From: Christensenellaceae bacterium | GTDB lineage: Bacteria > Bacillota > Clostridia > Christensenellales > UBA1242 | Direction of reading: 5' to 3' | Length of the DNA: 45,145 bases | Assembly (NCBI GenBank): GCA_031256235.1 | Contig: JAIRQZ010000017.1 | Coordinates: forward strand, 1 to 45,145 | In this document: piece by piece, positions 17,533 through 26,803 of the stretch | Layout of the letters: the number at the start of each line of letters is the position of its first letter | Position numbering within the stretch: the stretch's first letter is position 1 | Made by a program: the position numbers and the translations under genes | Notes under the pieces: generated by a model | Databases searched by the model: none | Told to the model about the DNA's origin: nothing | Seen by the model: the letters and a program-made list of their open reading frames with translations, nothing else

Positions 17533-19530
17533 TCAATCTTCGAATTCTGCTCGAATACCGGTTTTACTGTACAGAGAATTGAAGTATGGCTCGCGGGCCT
17601 TTTGACGTAAACATTGAGTTTGGAAGGCGCGCCAATCCTCGACCGTGGCTTCTGGCTCGTACCATAATTTTTTGCTCATATCCGAGGTCATGAATTTGTC
17701 GTTAAAAATTCCGCCAAGTGCCGAGAAGGCTACAGATATGTTCTCGGGCTCGAAAGCGTCATAACCCAAATAGCAACGGGAATTCGCTTCAATTCCAAGG
17801 ATTTGGAATATTGTGGGAGCCAAATCATAAACGTGGGTGAACTTATCGATTGTGATGGCATCAATTTCTTCATCGATTGGGGCGACAGAGATTTGCCCGC
17901 TTCCTTCGTCAATAGATACATGGGATATCGAGGGCGAATAAATGAATGCGGGAACGCGATAGCCGTATGGGTCGTTGACATTGTTGCCTTTGAACATCTT
18001 TACAAGGTTTACATCGTGGGCTTGGTGGTCAGCATAGAAAAGCATTGTTGTGTTGTCCATGATTCCGCGCTCGACCATTTGTTCAATAAGGTAGTTAATG
18101 CCTTCTTCCATAACCATCATACGGGAAAGTGTACGCTTGAAAGGTTGGTAATAGGAGTGAGATGCTAAATCGGGGAAGTCTTCGTCATCAATTCGGTTGT
18201 AGAAGGGCCGGCTATATGTGCTGATGTTTGTATTGTAGTTTTCGTGCGGATTTATAGTCGTTATCATTGAAAAGAAAGGTTCGTCTTGGTCTGGCAGGAT
18301 TTCGTCGACTGCTTTTTCAAAGAACAGTTTTTCTGGGATTTCCCATCTTAAGTAATGATCATTTGCATATGATATACCTTCGGGAGTCAGAATGTCATCA
18401 TAGCTTTCAATGAAATAGGCTTCGTCGAACCCGTATGCGGGGTGCGAGTATTCGCGCGAATAGTACTGACCCAAGTTCATGTGGAAGTAGTTTGCAGTAT
18501 AGCCGTTGGCTTTAAGCCTGTTCGGGGTAGAGAAATTATAAATTGAAGGCACCATGGGGTCTTTGACGACGCCCTTGCCCCAGTTGGGAACAAGACGTGT
18601 GTCGGTTGGATAACTTCCCAAGATGAAAGATGTCTCGGATATGTCTGTTTTGTTCTTTGAATGATAGTTCGACAAATTGACGCCGCCGTTTTCGCGAAGT
18701 TGCCACAACGTTGGTGTGTATTTTTCGTGTATAAGGAACTCGTCACCGCTTTCCATCATTATGACAAGCAGGTTGTTGCCTTTGTCCATTTCCCAGATGC
18801 CGTCGATATGCTTATAGTATTCCGCTTGCTCGAGGCTGAAGTAACCGTCATCGATTGCACGTTCCAAATTGCCGAATGGTTGGCCAAGAACGATATTCTT
18901 GACGTACATCGGATATGTGCCGAACTTCCTGAAGAACTCCATTTTATAGGTCATTTCGTTGTACAGTTTTTTGTCATTCCGAAGTATTATGTCGGTGCTT
19001 GATATGTCTTGGTAAAGGCTGTTGATTTGAATTTTATACGTAACGGGGATTATAAAACTTGATACGCAAAGAATCATAGACAAGGTGAGGGCGCTTCTGC
19101 TTTTTAAATCAAAGTGCGCGTTTTTGATTTGAAAGAACACCAGCAATGCAAGTGTGGTGAAAAGAACAATAGGCCCCAGAAGTGGCAGGAGTCTGCCGTA
19201 GTCGATTGCGCCTTTGACTGTACGTGTCTCATCTGTATCTTTAAGCATATCCCACGAAAAGAATGTGCCCAAATTTGTCCAAAGGGTAATGTTTACGAAC
19301 GAAAGTGCCATCTGGACGCCCAGAAAAGTAATCGCCAAAACCATCGATGGTATGTAATAGGGGATGATGAAGAGCAGAATCGCGATTGCGGTTATGAAGA
19401 AAAATGTGGGGCCGAAGTATTCAGGAAAAGCGCCAAGGCCAAGTTTTCGGAACGTTATAATTTCCAAAAAATATGCCGTGATGACGTACAGCAAACAGAG
19501 AATACTCTTCTTTAGAATATAGTTCCTCAT
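17533..19530 (-). CDS. LTA synthase-family sulfatase (LtaS-like)
   Basis: Five N-terminal hydrophobic helices; NNLLVIMMESGDEF, SKNKTDISETSFILGSYPT, FYADHQAHD sulfatase-like metal-site motifs. Likely start is M8 (19530). Confidence 0.88.
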   Translation of the reverse strand: MRNYILKKSILCLLYVITAYFLEIITFRKLGLGAFPEYFGPTFFFITAIAILLFIIPYYIPSMVLAITFLGVQMALSFVNITLWTNLGTFFSWDMLKDTDETRTVKGAIDYGRLLPLLGPIVLFTTLALLVFFQIKNAHFDLKSRSALTLSMILCVSSFIIPVTYKIQINSLYQDISSTDIILRNDKKLYNEMTYKMEFFRKFGTYPMYVKNIVLGQPFGNLERAIDDGYFSLEQAEYYKHIDGIWEMDKGNNLLVIMMESGDEFLIHEKYTPTLWQLRENGGVNLSNYHSKNKTDISETSFILGSYPTDTRLVPNWGKGVVKDPMVPSIYNFSTPNRLKANGYTANYFHMNLGQYYSREYSHPAYGFDEAYFIESYDDILTPEGISYANDHYLRWEIPEKLFFEKAVDEILPDQDEPFFSMITTINPHENYNTNISTYSRPFYNRIDDEDFPDLASHSYYQPFKRTLSRMMVMEEGINYLIEQMVERGIMDNTTMLFYADHQAHDVNLVKMFKGNNVNDPYGYRVPAFIYSPSISHVSIDEGSGQISVAPIDEEIDAITIDKFTHVYDLAPTIFQILGIEANSRCYLGYDAFEPENISVAFSALGGIFNDKFMTSDMSKKLWYEPEATVEDWRAFQTQCLRQKAREPYFNSLYSKTGIRAEFED

Positions 19531-19551
19531 AGTAGTCATATAGTATATCAC

Positions 19552-19577
19552 AAAAACCCCTTTTGCAAGGGGTTTTT
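19552..19577. terminator. Hairpin terminator AAAAACCCCTT-ttgc-AAGGGGTTTTT
   Basis: Perfect 11-bp stem, T-runs on both strands; lies between the 71-aa gene and the LtaS-like start. Confidence 0.85.
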
Positions 19578-19598
19578 TGTTTTTTTGTGGCCAGATGT

Positions 19599-19814
19599 TT
19601 AGCAGTGGCGTTCGCGTTTTTCGCAGCAGAGGAAGTCCTTTCCGAAAACGATGAAGAGGATAAGCAGAGTGCAGATATCAATACCGAACAAGCCTCCTTT
19701 GAAAACAATCATCAAAAGTATGATAATCCAAAGTACATCGCAACTTGAGTTTTTTGCTCCACAGCCTTTGTCGCAACCACAGCCGCCGAAGCGTCCAAAT
19801 AATTCGTTCAACAT
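19599..19814 (-). CDS. Small Cys-rich membrane protein, 71 aa
   Basis: CGCDKGCGAKNSSCD followed by two hydrophobic segments; SD GGAGA upstream; terminator downstream. Confidence 0.7.
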   Translation of the reverse strand: MLNELFGRFGGCGCDKGCGAKNSSCDVLWIIILLMIVFKGGLFGIDICTLLILFIVFGKDFLCCEKRERHC

Positions 19815-19967
19815 TTTTAATTCTCCTTTTTTTATTTTTGTACAAAGCGCTTAATATGTACGGACACGCACCCGAATTCCCTTTTCTTTTGTGAGGGGCG
19901 GCGTGTCTATTTCAGCATACACACCAGTGAATTAAATTGACACAAAGTGCAAAAGATAAATTTGATG

Positions 19968-19996
19968 TTGACAATGAATGAAGGGAATAGTAAGAT
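19968..19996 (+). promoter_or_regulatory. Predicted promoter TTGACA-17-TAAGAT-7 nt-ATG (20004)
   Basis: Perfect -35, 17-nt spacer, -10 TAAGAT; ATG starts MANYIRKIFSAKRLAIFG. Confidence 0.6.
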
Positions 19997-20003
19997 TAAA
20001 CTT

Positions 20004-23000
20004 ATGGCTAATTACATTAGAAAAATTTTCAGTGCGAAGCGACTTGCGATCTTTGGCATCGCGGTTGTGTTTGCGATTACGGGGCTGTTGGGCGGGGCTT
20101 TCGCACCAATTGCCGCATGGGTAAGGGCGAATACAGGCACGGCAAACGATGTCGTTTCAAACTACGGCATATACGATTTGCCAAAGCAAAGCATTCCGCT
20201 GGGAACTTTATTCAAACATGGCGTTGCACCCGCGGCAGTGGATTCAACAATTCCAAAGATGTCGGGTACAAACGGCGACGGCACGACGAACAAGACCGTT
20301 GCCCTTTTCCGTATTGAAAACACAGGCGCGGTAAAGGTTGACCATAATGCCGCTTACAATGCGACCACTGGAGCAGGGGCTTATTCGTACCTTGGCTCCT
20401 ACGAGTGGCGCTTTTATGATTTCAATCTTGACAGCCCTCCTGCCGACAAAGGCAAGGATAATTATATTCACAAGTACTCGGTTGTCGTTTACCAAGATTC
20501 TTACAGTTACGAACTTCCTACAAGTGCACGTTACGCCCGTGACTTTGATTCGGCCTTGGGTGCAAGCAAAGGTACGGAACTTTCTTGGATTCCCAATGTA
20601 ACTGTACCAAGCCAAAAAATTCAATTCCCGTTGCCCGACAAATTCATTGACAAAAAAGGCAATGACCTTTTTGACGACGAGGTTGAAAACGTTATCGAGT
20701 TACGTAAAGCATTCTTGAACGGATGGACAGGCAGACAACCGAATCTTACTGCAGAAAAAGGTATAAACGGTCCGACCGATACCACCGCAAGGACCCAGCC
20801 ATCGGATAACGCAGTTGCTACAAGCACAGAATGGTTCAAACGCGTCATCTGGGCCAACACGACAATCACTTTGTATGGAAGTACGCTTGTAGGCGGAACA
20901 ACTTATCCCCACAATGATGTACAAGGCGCATATATTTATTCTAACTCGGCAGCCAACGATATCAAGGCTCGTACTTTTACTCCTACCACCCCTTATGACA
21001 AGTACTATGCTCAATACCAACTTAAACACAACAAGGTCGGTGCGCGTTTCCGCACTGACATGTTCGCGGTAGAACTTTTGCAAAAGGTCAGCACGACCGA
21101 CCCTGTTAAAGACGTTCGCGAAAACATTATTTTCAAGATGCCCATGGCGCTTGACAATCCGTTAAGCACAAATGCTTTGCAATACAATCAAGACACCGTG
21201 CTTCCGTTGCCTACCGCGAATATTGCGCCAAGCACTGATATTGACACAAACAAAAGCGGATTTAAATCCGATTACAAGGCTATTGCATTTAACCAAGCCA
21301 CCACAATTTCAAGTTATACATACATGGAAGTTTACTTTTACGAATTTGAAGGCATGGAACAAAAGGTTAAGGATGCCGCCGAGGCTCGCGGTGAAGACGG
21401 AAATGCTGCAAAAGCCGCTTATATCGCGGAGCGTACAAGACTTAATGGTGGTACAGTCGGCGCAACCACATACCCAAGACTTCGTATTGACGAAAGCAAC
21501 GGTTACAAGTTTAAACCAACTTTGCCAGGTAACTATCAATTCAAATATTACACAACAACTTTGTTCGGAGCAGGGTATGACTACTATTCTGCTGACCCTG
21601 ATGGTAATCCGCACAACGTTATCGCAAAAAGCGGAGATTATGTAACTTATTTCCCATTCAAAATGTTTACCGTAAGCGAAAATACTGTTTCACCTGGGCT
21701 TAAATGGACCGTGCCTTATGCATATGTTATCCCTGGCAGCACAGGTTACAACGCAACGACCAACCAAGTTGGTTTGACCACTGCACAAGGTTGGGCCACG
21801 ACCAATGGTTTACCTGCGCCCGAGGTTGGTGATGCGATTGCGTATCTTGCAAACAATGATTTGCTTGGATACAAACAAGGTCAAATCATCGAGCGCGCAT
21901 CCGACAACAAGTACTTTAAAGATGCCACCAATCTTAATCGCTATATGCCGTCTTCGGGAACTACACCCACGACTCAATTAAGCAACAATGACGCATTTGT
22001 ATTCCCTGCACTTATCGGTTCCAACAATGCAGGAACAAGCAAGCAATTAACATATGAAATCTCTTTGACTCGTTTTGAAGTCGGTGCAAATACACGCACA
22101 ATCCGTTTCGAAAGCAACTATTCGGGCTCTTCGACTGGGGCAACCGCATCGACCTTTAAATACTACCCAGAGAAACCGCTTGTAATCGGATTTGGGGACG
22201 GCTTTGGTACGGGCGCTTACAGCCCAACGGGTTATCTTCGTTCATGGAACGAACTTTCAAAGACCCAAATGTACCAAATCACTGTTGCCATTACTGATAA
22301 CTCGCCTGAAATCTTTGCAAATGGCAAGCCTGGCGCGCAAACCGCGATTACATACTCTTTCACAATTGTTGACGACAGCAATTTCGACAAAGTTAAAGAG
22401 GCGGCTCCGTCATTCAATGGTAGCCTTGCGATGAGCCAAACCGCTTATTATGAAAACGATACTATTTCGTTCCGCGAAATCGGTGTTTATGATTCCTATA
22501 CAAACGACGTTGAAATCGAATACTATATCGTCGGCGGTATTACACCTGTCAAACTTGAAAAAGAAAATATTAAAGGTGGCACTGTTTCTATTGAGTTGAA
22601 CCGCCTTGACCCGAAAATGCAACCAATCTTTGACGCTTTTACAAGCGGTATGCTTGACCTTACCGTTGTTGCGGTTGCCAAAAACTATTGGGCACTTACA
22701 AATCAAGTACAAACAAACAATAACTTCGCCGCCAAAACTGTTAATGACGTCGAAGCGTTGCTTGCAAGGCAAATTCAATATCCTGGCGATTTGACCAATG
22801 ACGGCGCGGACGATGAATACCAAGGTATTGCCGTCGAGTACTTTGACATCAAGTTATTTGACATAACCCACGGCGCACAGGCCACAATCGGTCTTTGGTC
22901 CGAAAAGTCACCAAAATCCGACGGCGTGGCTGTCGGTGATGTTGCTACGACTATGACGGCTTACTGGGAAGCATGGTTTGGTACATTCGGCGCTACGGTT

Positions 23001-25289
23001 CCGACCGAAAAGAATTCGTCTCCGTCTGCGGTCGATTACGACAAAGTCACGGGCAGGGTTTATCCAAAAGCAAATGCCACAACCGATACAAACGTCGTGT
23101 CGGGCGCGGTCGCCACGGGCAAAATCACACGCACACACTCGGGTGCGACTCAAAATCAAAAGTTTAATCTTCCGACAATCTCGGTTGAATACAAATCTGC
23201 AGTAGGCTCGAACAGCGGTAAAACAGGTAACTTTATTACTACCGTTGAATTTTCGATGATATCACCTACAAGCAAGACGACAAACGCCGTTATCGGCGGA
23301 ACAACACAAACTATGCCGTTAAGCGTTGACGGAGTTGATTCCCCTTCAATTGAAAAAATCGACAACTTAAGTTTCTTCCCGACGGAAATCGGTGAGCACA
23401 AGTTTGTTGCCAAGGTTTACAACTCTGGTGGATTTGTGTCCGTTATGACCGCCGTCATCAACGTCGTTGGCACACCCGACACCGTTGCAGTCCTCCGCGG
23501 TGGGGTATCGTCCTTGCGCATCGGACAAAGCGGTTCGTTGCCATGGGCCGAAGTCTTCATCAACGGTCAATCATTCCGCACAGACGCCAACTATAACGTA
23601 CATGTTACTGGCAACGCCGCAAAAAAAGTCGGTACTTATGCAATCAAGGTTGACTCGGTCGGCGGAAGCCCAATCCCATCTAACGTTGGTAACGCTTTCA
23701 TCCCGGTCGCCGAAGACAGATATATCTTTACTTACGAACTTCGTTTGAATGCGGGCGCACTTAACAATTACTTTACAAATGACTTGGGATTAAGCGGTTC
23801 GTTTGTTGGCGAAGACGGAACATCGACTGGTATCATCCGACACACTGTAGCACACACAATCAATGTCACGGGCCTCGACCAAAACGACGTAGGCATCAAG
23901 TTACAAGAAGACAGTTACATCGGATACAACGGTATCGGTGGCGGAAAAGGCTATACTGATTCCGACGGCGTAACAACAGGCACGATTGAAAACTTTAACA
24001 TCTTGGAACAAATGGTCACATCGGGCGCACGTGACGTAACCATGAGCATGGCTCAACTTAACAACGGCATGACTCTCAAAACCCCAGGCTCTGGTGGCGC
24101 CAACGATGTATACGACTTTGGTCGCATATACTTGCCAAACATGTACGCGAAATGGGCGGATGCTTTGTCCAACTTGTACCAAGAATTCGACATCGCCACT
24201 AACAGCAGTGTAACCGTAACGCATACTAAATCTGCCGAGCCTTTGTTTGATTCAACAAAAATCAAAGAAGGCAAAGAAACCCAATGGGTAACTGCGGACA
24301 ACGGCGGAACATATTATTACTTCAAGCCACTTGGTTCGGTTTCTCTCGCAAGTGGTGCCGATGTTGAATATACTCCCAAGAACCTTGTTGAGCCAAGCGT
24401 TTCCCCAGACGGCATCTATACCGTTACATACACAATTACTTTCAAGGGCATCGTAAGTACATTGGAATTCTATATCGGTGTCGGTGATACTGCGACTCCA
24501 GTTATCAAATTCGGTACTGTCAAAGAAGGCAAAGACAAGGGCAAGGATTGGGAAGAAATCTTGTTCGGCGAAGAATACAAACTTAACAAATACGGTTGGG
24601 CGAACTTTGAATTCAACACCAACGATATCATTGTTGACCCGAACGGCGGTACATTGACACCCATAAGCGAAACAAGCGGTGGCTATGCGGACTGGTATGT
24701 CGCACGCAAACTTACAATCTCGGTCTTGACGCCAGGCGGTGTAAAAAACATGGTTATATCCAACAGCCCCGACGATGACGACAATGTTTATATTCACAAA
24801 GATTATAAAGATGACGAAATTGCCAAGTTCATACTTGATGAAAATGGCGAATGGAAGAAGCGTGACCCTAATGTCACTGCGACCAACGAAAACCAAAGGT
24901 GGCATTTCCGTCTTACCGAAAGCGGTGAGTACAGAATTACCTTCAGTATCGAATCGGAAAGCGGTGTGACAGGATACTTACAACGTACCATCACGGTTGA
25001 AACTCCTGCTTCCAAGGCCAAGATTGCTCCTCAAACCATTTGGGGTACGGTACTTATCATTATCTCGTCTGGATTGTTGCTTGGAGTTATCGTCTACTTT
25101 ATCCAAACAGGTCGCAAGACCAAATTCGCGGGTACAGGTTCAGTAACTTCGTCTGTCGCATCGGGCGAGGGCACAGCCAAGAAGTTCCTTGACAAATTCA
25201 AACGCGAAAAGGGCAATGCCGACGCAAAGAAAAAGCCCGAAGCGTCCGAAAAGAAAGCAAAGCCTTCTGTTGACAAGCCTCAAGAGTGA
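20004..25289 (+). CDS. Very large surface protein (1761 aa) with N-terminal signal segment and C-terminal TM plus charged cytoplasmic tail
   Basis: RLAIFGIAVVFAITGLLGGAFAPIAAWV at the N-terminus, beta-rich body, C-terminal TIWGTVLIIISSGLLLGVIVYFIQTGRKTKF then Lys/Glu-rich tail. Start moved from 19947 to 20004. Confidence 0.85.
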   Translation: MANYIRKIFSAKRLAIFGIAVVFAITGLLGGAFAPIAAWVRANTGTANDVVSNYGIYDLPKQSIPLGTLFKHGVAPAAVDSTIPKMSGTNGDGTTNKTVALFRIENTGAVKVDHNAAYNATTGAGAYSYLGSYEWRFYDFNLDSPPADKGKDNYIHKYSVVVYQDSYSYELPTSARYARDFDSALGASKGTELSWIPNVTVPSQKIQFPLPDKFIDKKGNDLFDDEVENVIELRKAFLNGWTGRQPNLTAEKGINGPTDTTARTQPSDNAVATSTEWFKRVIWANTTITLYGSTLVGGTTYPHNDVQGAYIYSNSAANDIKARTFTPTTPYDKYYAQYQLKHNKVGARFRTDMFAVELLQKVSTTDPVKDVRENIIFKMPMALDNPLSTNALQYNQDTVLPLPTANIAPSTDIDTNKSGFKSDYKAIAFNQATTISSYTYMEVYFYEFEGMEQKVKDAAEARGEDGNAAKAAYIAERTRLNGGTVGATTYPRLRIDESNGYKFKPTLPGNYQFKYYTTTLFGAGYDYYSADPDGNPHNVIAKSGDYVTYFPFKMFTVSENTVSPGLKWTVPYAYVIPGSTGYNATTNQVGLTTAQGWATTNGLPAPEVGDAIAYLANNDLLGYKQGQIIERASDNKYFKDATNLNRYMPSSGTTPTTQLSNNDAFVFPALIGSNNAGTSKQLTYEISLTRFEVGANTRTIRFESNYSGSSTGATASTFKYYPEKPLVIGFGDGFGTGAYSPTGYLRSWNELSKTQMYQITVAITDNSPEIFANGKPGAQTAITYSFTIVDDSNFDKVKEAAPSFNGSLAMSQTAYYENDTISFREIGVYDSYTNDVEIEYYIVGGITPVKLEKENIKGGTVSIELNRLDPKMQPIFDAFTSGMLDLTVVAVAKNYWALTNQVQTNNNFAAKTVNDVEALLARQIQYPGDLTNDGADDEYQGIAVEYFDIKLFDITHGAQATIGLWSEKSPKSDGVAVGDVATTMTAYWEAWFGTFGATVPTEKNSSPSAVDYDKVTGRVYPKANATTDTNVVSGAVATGKITRTHSGATQNQKFNLPTISVEYKSAVGSNSGKTGNFITTVEFSMISPTSKTTNAVIGGTTQTMPLSVDGVDSPSIEKIDNLSFFPTEIGEHKFVAKVYNSGGFVSVMTAVINVVGTPDTVAVLRGGVSSLRIGQSGSLPWAEVFINGQSFRTDANYNVHVTGNAAKKVGTYAIKVDSVGGSPIPSNVGNAFIPVAEDRYIFTYELRLNAGALNNYFTNDLGLSGSFVGEDGTSTGIIRHTVAHTINVTGLDQNDVGIKLQEDSYIGYNGIGGGKGYTDSDGVTTGTIENFNILEQMVTSGARDVTMSMAQLNNGMTLKTPGSGGANDVYDFGRIYLPNMYAKWADALSNLYQEFDIATNSSVTVTHTKSAEPLFDSTKIKEGKETQWVTADNGGTYYYFKPLGSVSLASGADVEYTPKNLVEPSVSPDGIYTVTYTITFKGIVSTLEFYIGVGDTATPVIKFGTVKEGKDKGKDWEEILFGEEYKLNKYGWANFEFNTNDIIVDPNGGTLTPISETSGGYADWYVARKLTISVLTPGGVKNMVISNSPDDDDNVYIHKDYKDDEIAKFILDENGEWKKRDPNVTATNENQRWHFRLTESGEYRITFSIESESGVTGYLQRTITVETPASKAKIAPQTIWGTVLIIISSGLLLGVIVYFIQTGRKTKFAGTGSVTSSVASGEGTAKKFLDKFKREKGNADAKKKPEASEKKAKPSVDKPQE

Positions 25290-25297
25290 GGTAGCCA

Positions 25298-25666
25298 ATG
25301 CTTGACAAAAGAACAACCCGTTTCTTGTCTGCCGTTGCGAAAATTTGCGATGACGGAAGTTATAAAATCATCGAAAAAGCCGAACTTTTAAAGGAAATGC
25401 ACTTTCGTGGCATGGACTTTGTGGCCTTGGAACAAATGGTACGGTACCTTAAGGACAACGAAATGGTCGACCTCAAATACTCCGACGAAAACGTGTTTTG
25501 CTTGACCGTGTTGCCTAAGGGTCGTGTTGCTTTTGAAAGCATGCGTCGCAAAACGCGCGATTTGGTCAAGGTCCCCAACAAGACCTTGATTATAATTGTC
25601 ACCGCAGTGTTCTTGGCAAGCCTTTTGGGGTCGATGTTGGGCGCCATATTCGCCAAACTTATGTAG
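25298..25666 (+). CDS. Tail-anchored winged-helix-like protein (122 aa)
   Basis: Helical N-terminal domain (LEQMVRYLKDNEMVDLKYSDENVFCLTVLPKGRVAFE) and one C-terminal TM (TLIIIVTAVFLASLLGSMLGAIFA). Confidence 0.75.
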   Translation: MLDKRTTRFLSAVAKICDDGSYKIIEKAELLKEMHFRGMDFVALEQMVRYLKDNEMVDLKYSDENVFCLTVLPKGRVAFESMRRKTRDLVKVPNKTLIIIVTAVFLASLLGSMLGAIFAKLM

Positions 25667-25673
25667 GAGTTTT

Positions 25674-26060
25674 ATGTTAAATCGGGTCGAATCGAGAATC
25701 ATGGATTATATCTTCAGCCGTTGCCGTGGCAAGCGCACCGTGCTTATGCCCCCTGACGATATTTTGAAAGGCATATCCGAACGCGGACAAAAGAGCCTTG
25801 CGCGCTTTGAAATTACCAAAAAACAACTTGAAACCCACATGAAAAATATCGTGCTCGACGGCTATGTGGATTATTCGGCGACAAGCGACAAGGCCGGGAA
25901 CATGCAATACGTTGTTACCCTGACCACGCGTGGAGAAGCCTTTCAACGCGAGCGCGACGACCGTATAAAACGCAGGTGGCAATCGCTTGGGTGGAAAATT
26001 CTGCTTACCGTTGTGGCATTTGTTGTATCGTATGGTTTGTGGTATCTTGTAGGGCGATGA
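25674..26060 (+). CDS. Tail-anchored winged-helix-like protein (128 aa), related to the preceding gene
   Basis: LETHMKNIVLDGYVDYSATSDKAGNMQYVVTLTTRGEAFQ aligns with the upstream protein; C-terminal TM ILLTVVAFVVSYGLWYLVG; SD taggag. Confidence 0.75.
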   Translation: MLNRVESRIMDYIFSRCRGKRTVLMPPDDILKGISERGQKSLARFEITKKQLETHMKNIVLDGYVDYSATSDKAGNMQYVVTLTTRGEAFQRERDDRIKRRWQSLGWKILLTVVAFVVSYGLWYLVGR

Positions 26061-26803
26061 AAACCAAAGCCATCTTTATTGATTTAGACGGCACACTTTT
26101 TAACAGCAAAAGGGAAATCTCCGCATGCAACAAAAAAGCGCTTGAGGACATAAAGGCGCGTGGATATATGCCCGTTATTTGTACTGGGCGCACTATCGAG
26201 CGTGTGATAAGTTATCAAATCGACTCCGTTGACTACGTTATTTTTAATAATGGTGGCGGGATTTTGGATGCCAAAAACAACAAAGTGATTTTTGAAAACC
26301 TTATGAAAAAATCAAGCGTGGATGCTGTCCGCGACCTTTGCAAGCGAAAAGATATCCAGGTACTTACGTGCAACTCGGCGGGCGGTATCGTCATGTTGAT
26401 TCCCATAAGCGCCGATTACGATTTGATGAGGCGCATCCGCCCCGAAATTTTGGCGATACCACATGTGGCAATCGTTAATCAATCCAAAATTATTACCGAC
26501 CCAAATTTCCCAATCGACGCCACATTCGACGACGGAGTGGCGTTTTTCGATGTTGTTGACAAGGATTCTTCCAAAGGTAACGGCATCACAAAGTTTTGCG
26601 AAATCATGGGCATCGCGAAAGCCGACCGCATCGCAATCGGGGATGATTTGAATGACCTTACAATGTTCGATGCTTGTGGCTATAATGTTGCTATGGGTAA
26701 TGCGATATCCGAATTAAAAAATCGTGCCGATTTCGTGGCTGATACCAACGACAATGGCGGCGTGGCAAAATTTTTAAAAGGGTTACCTGATGCCCAAGGT
26801 TAG
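26057..26803 (+). CDS. Cof-type HAD-superfamily phosphatase
   Basis: AIFIDLDGTLFNSKREIS, GDDLNDLTMFDACGYNVAMGNA; ATGA overlap with the previous gene. Confidence 0.93.
   Translation: MKTKAIFIDLDGTLFNSKREISACNKKALEDIKARGYMPVICTGRTIERVISYQIDSVDYVIFNNGGGILDAKNNKVIFENLMKKSSVDAVRDLCKRKDIQVLTCNSAGGIVMLIPISADYDLMRRIRPEILAIPHVAIVNQSKIITDPNFPIDATFDDGVAFFDVVDKDSSKGNGITKFCEIMGIAKADRIAIGDDLNDLTMFDACGYNVAMGNAISELKNRADFVADTNDNGGVAKFLKGLPDAQG

Noticed and set aside
19599-19814. 71-aa Cys-rich protein considered as a bacteriocin/RiPP precursor
   Set aside because: It has two hydrophobic TM-like segments and no adjacent modification, protease or export gene; more like a small envelope protein.
19862-19908. 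Hairpin GACACGC...GCGTGTC upstream of the giant surface protein, considered as a riboswitch or CRISPR-like repeat
   Set aside because: Only one imperfect inverted repeat, upstream of the predicted TSS of the surface gene; no repeat-spacer periodicity and no recognisable riboswitch core.
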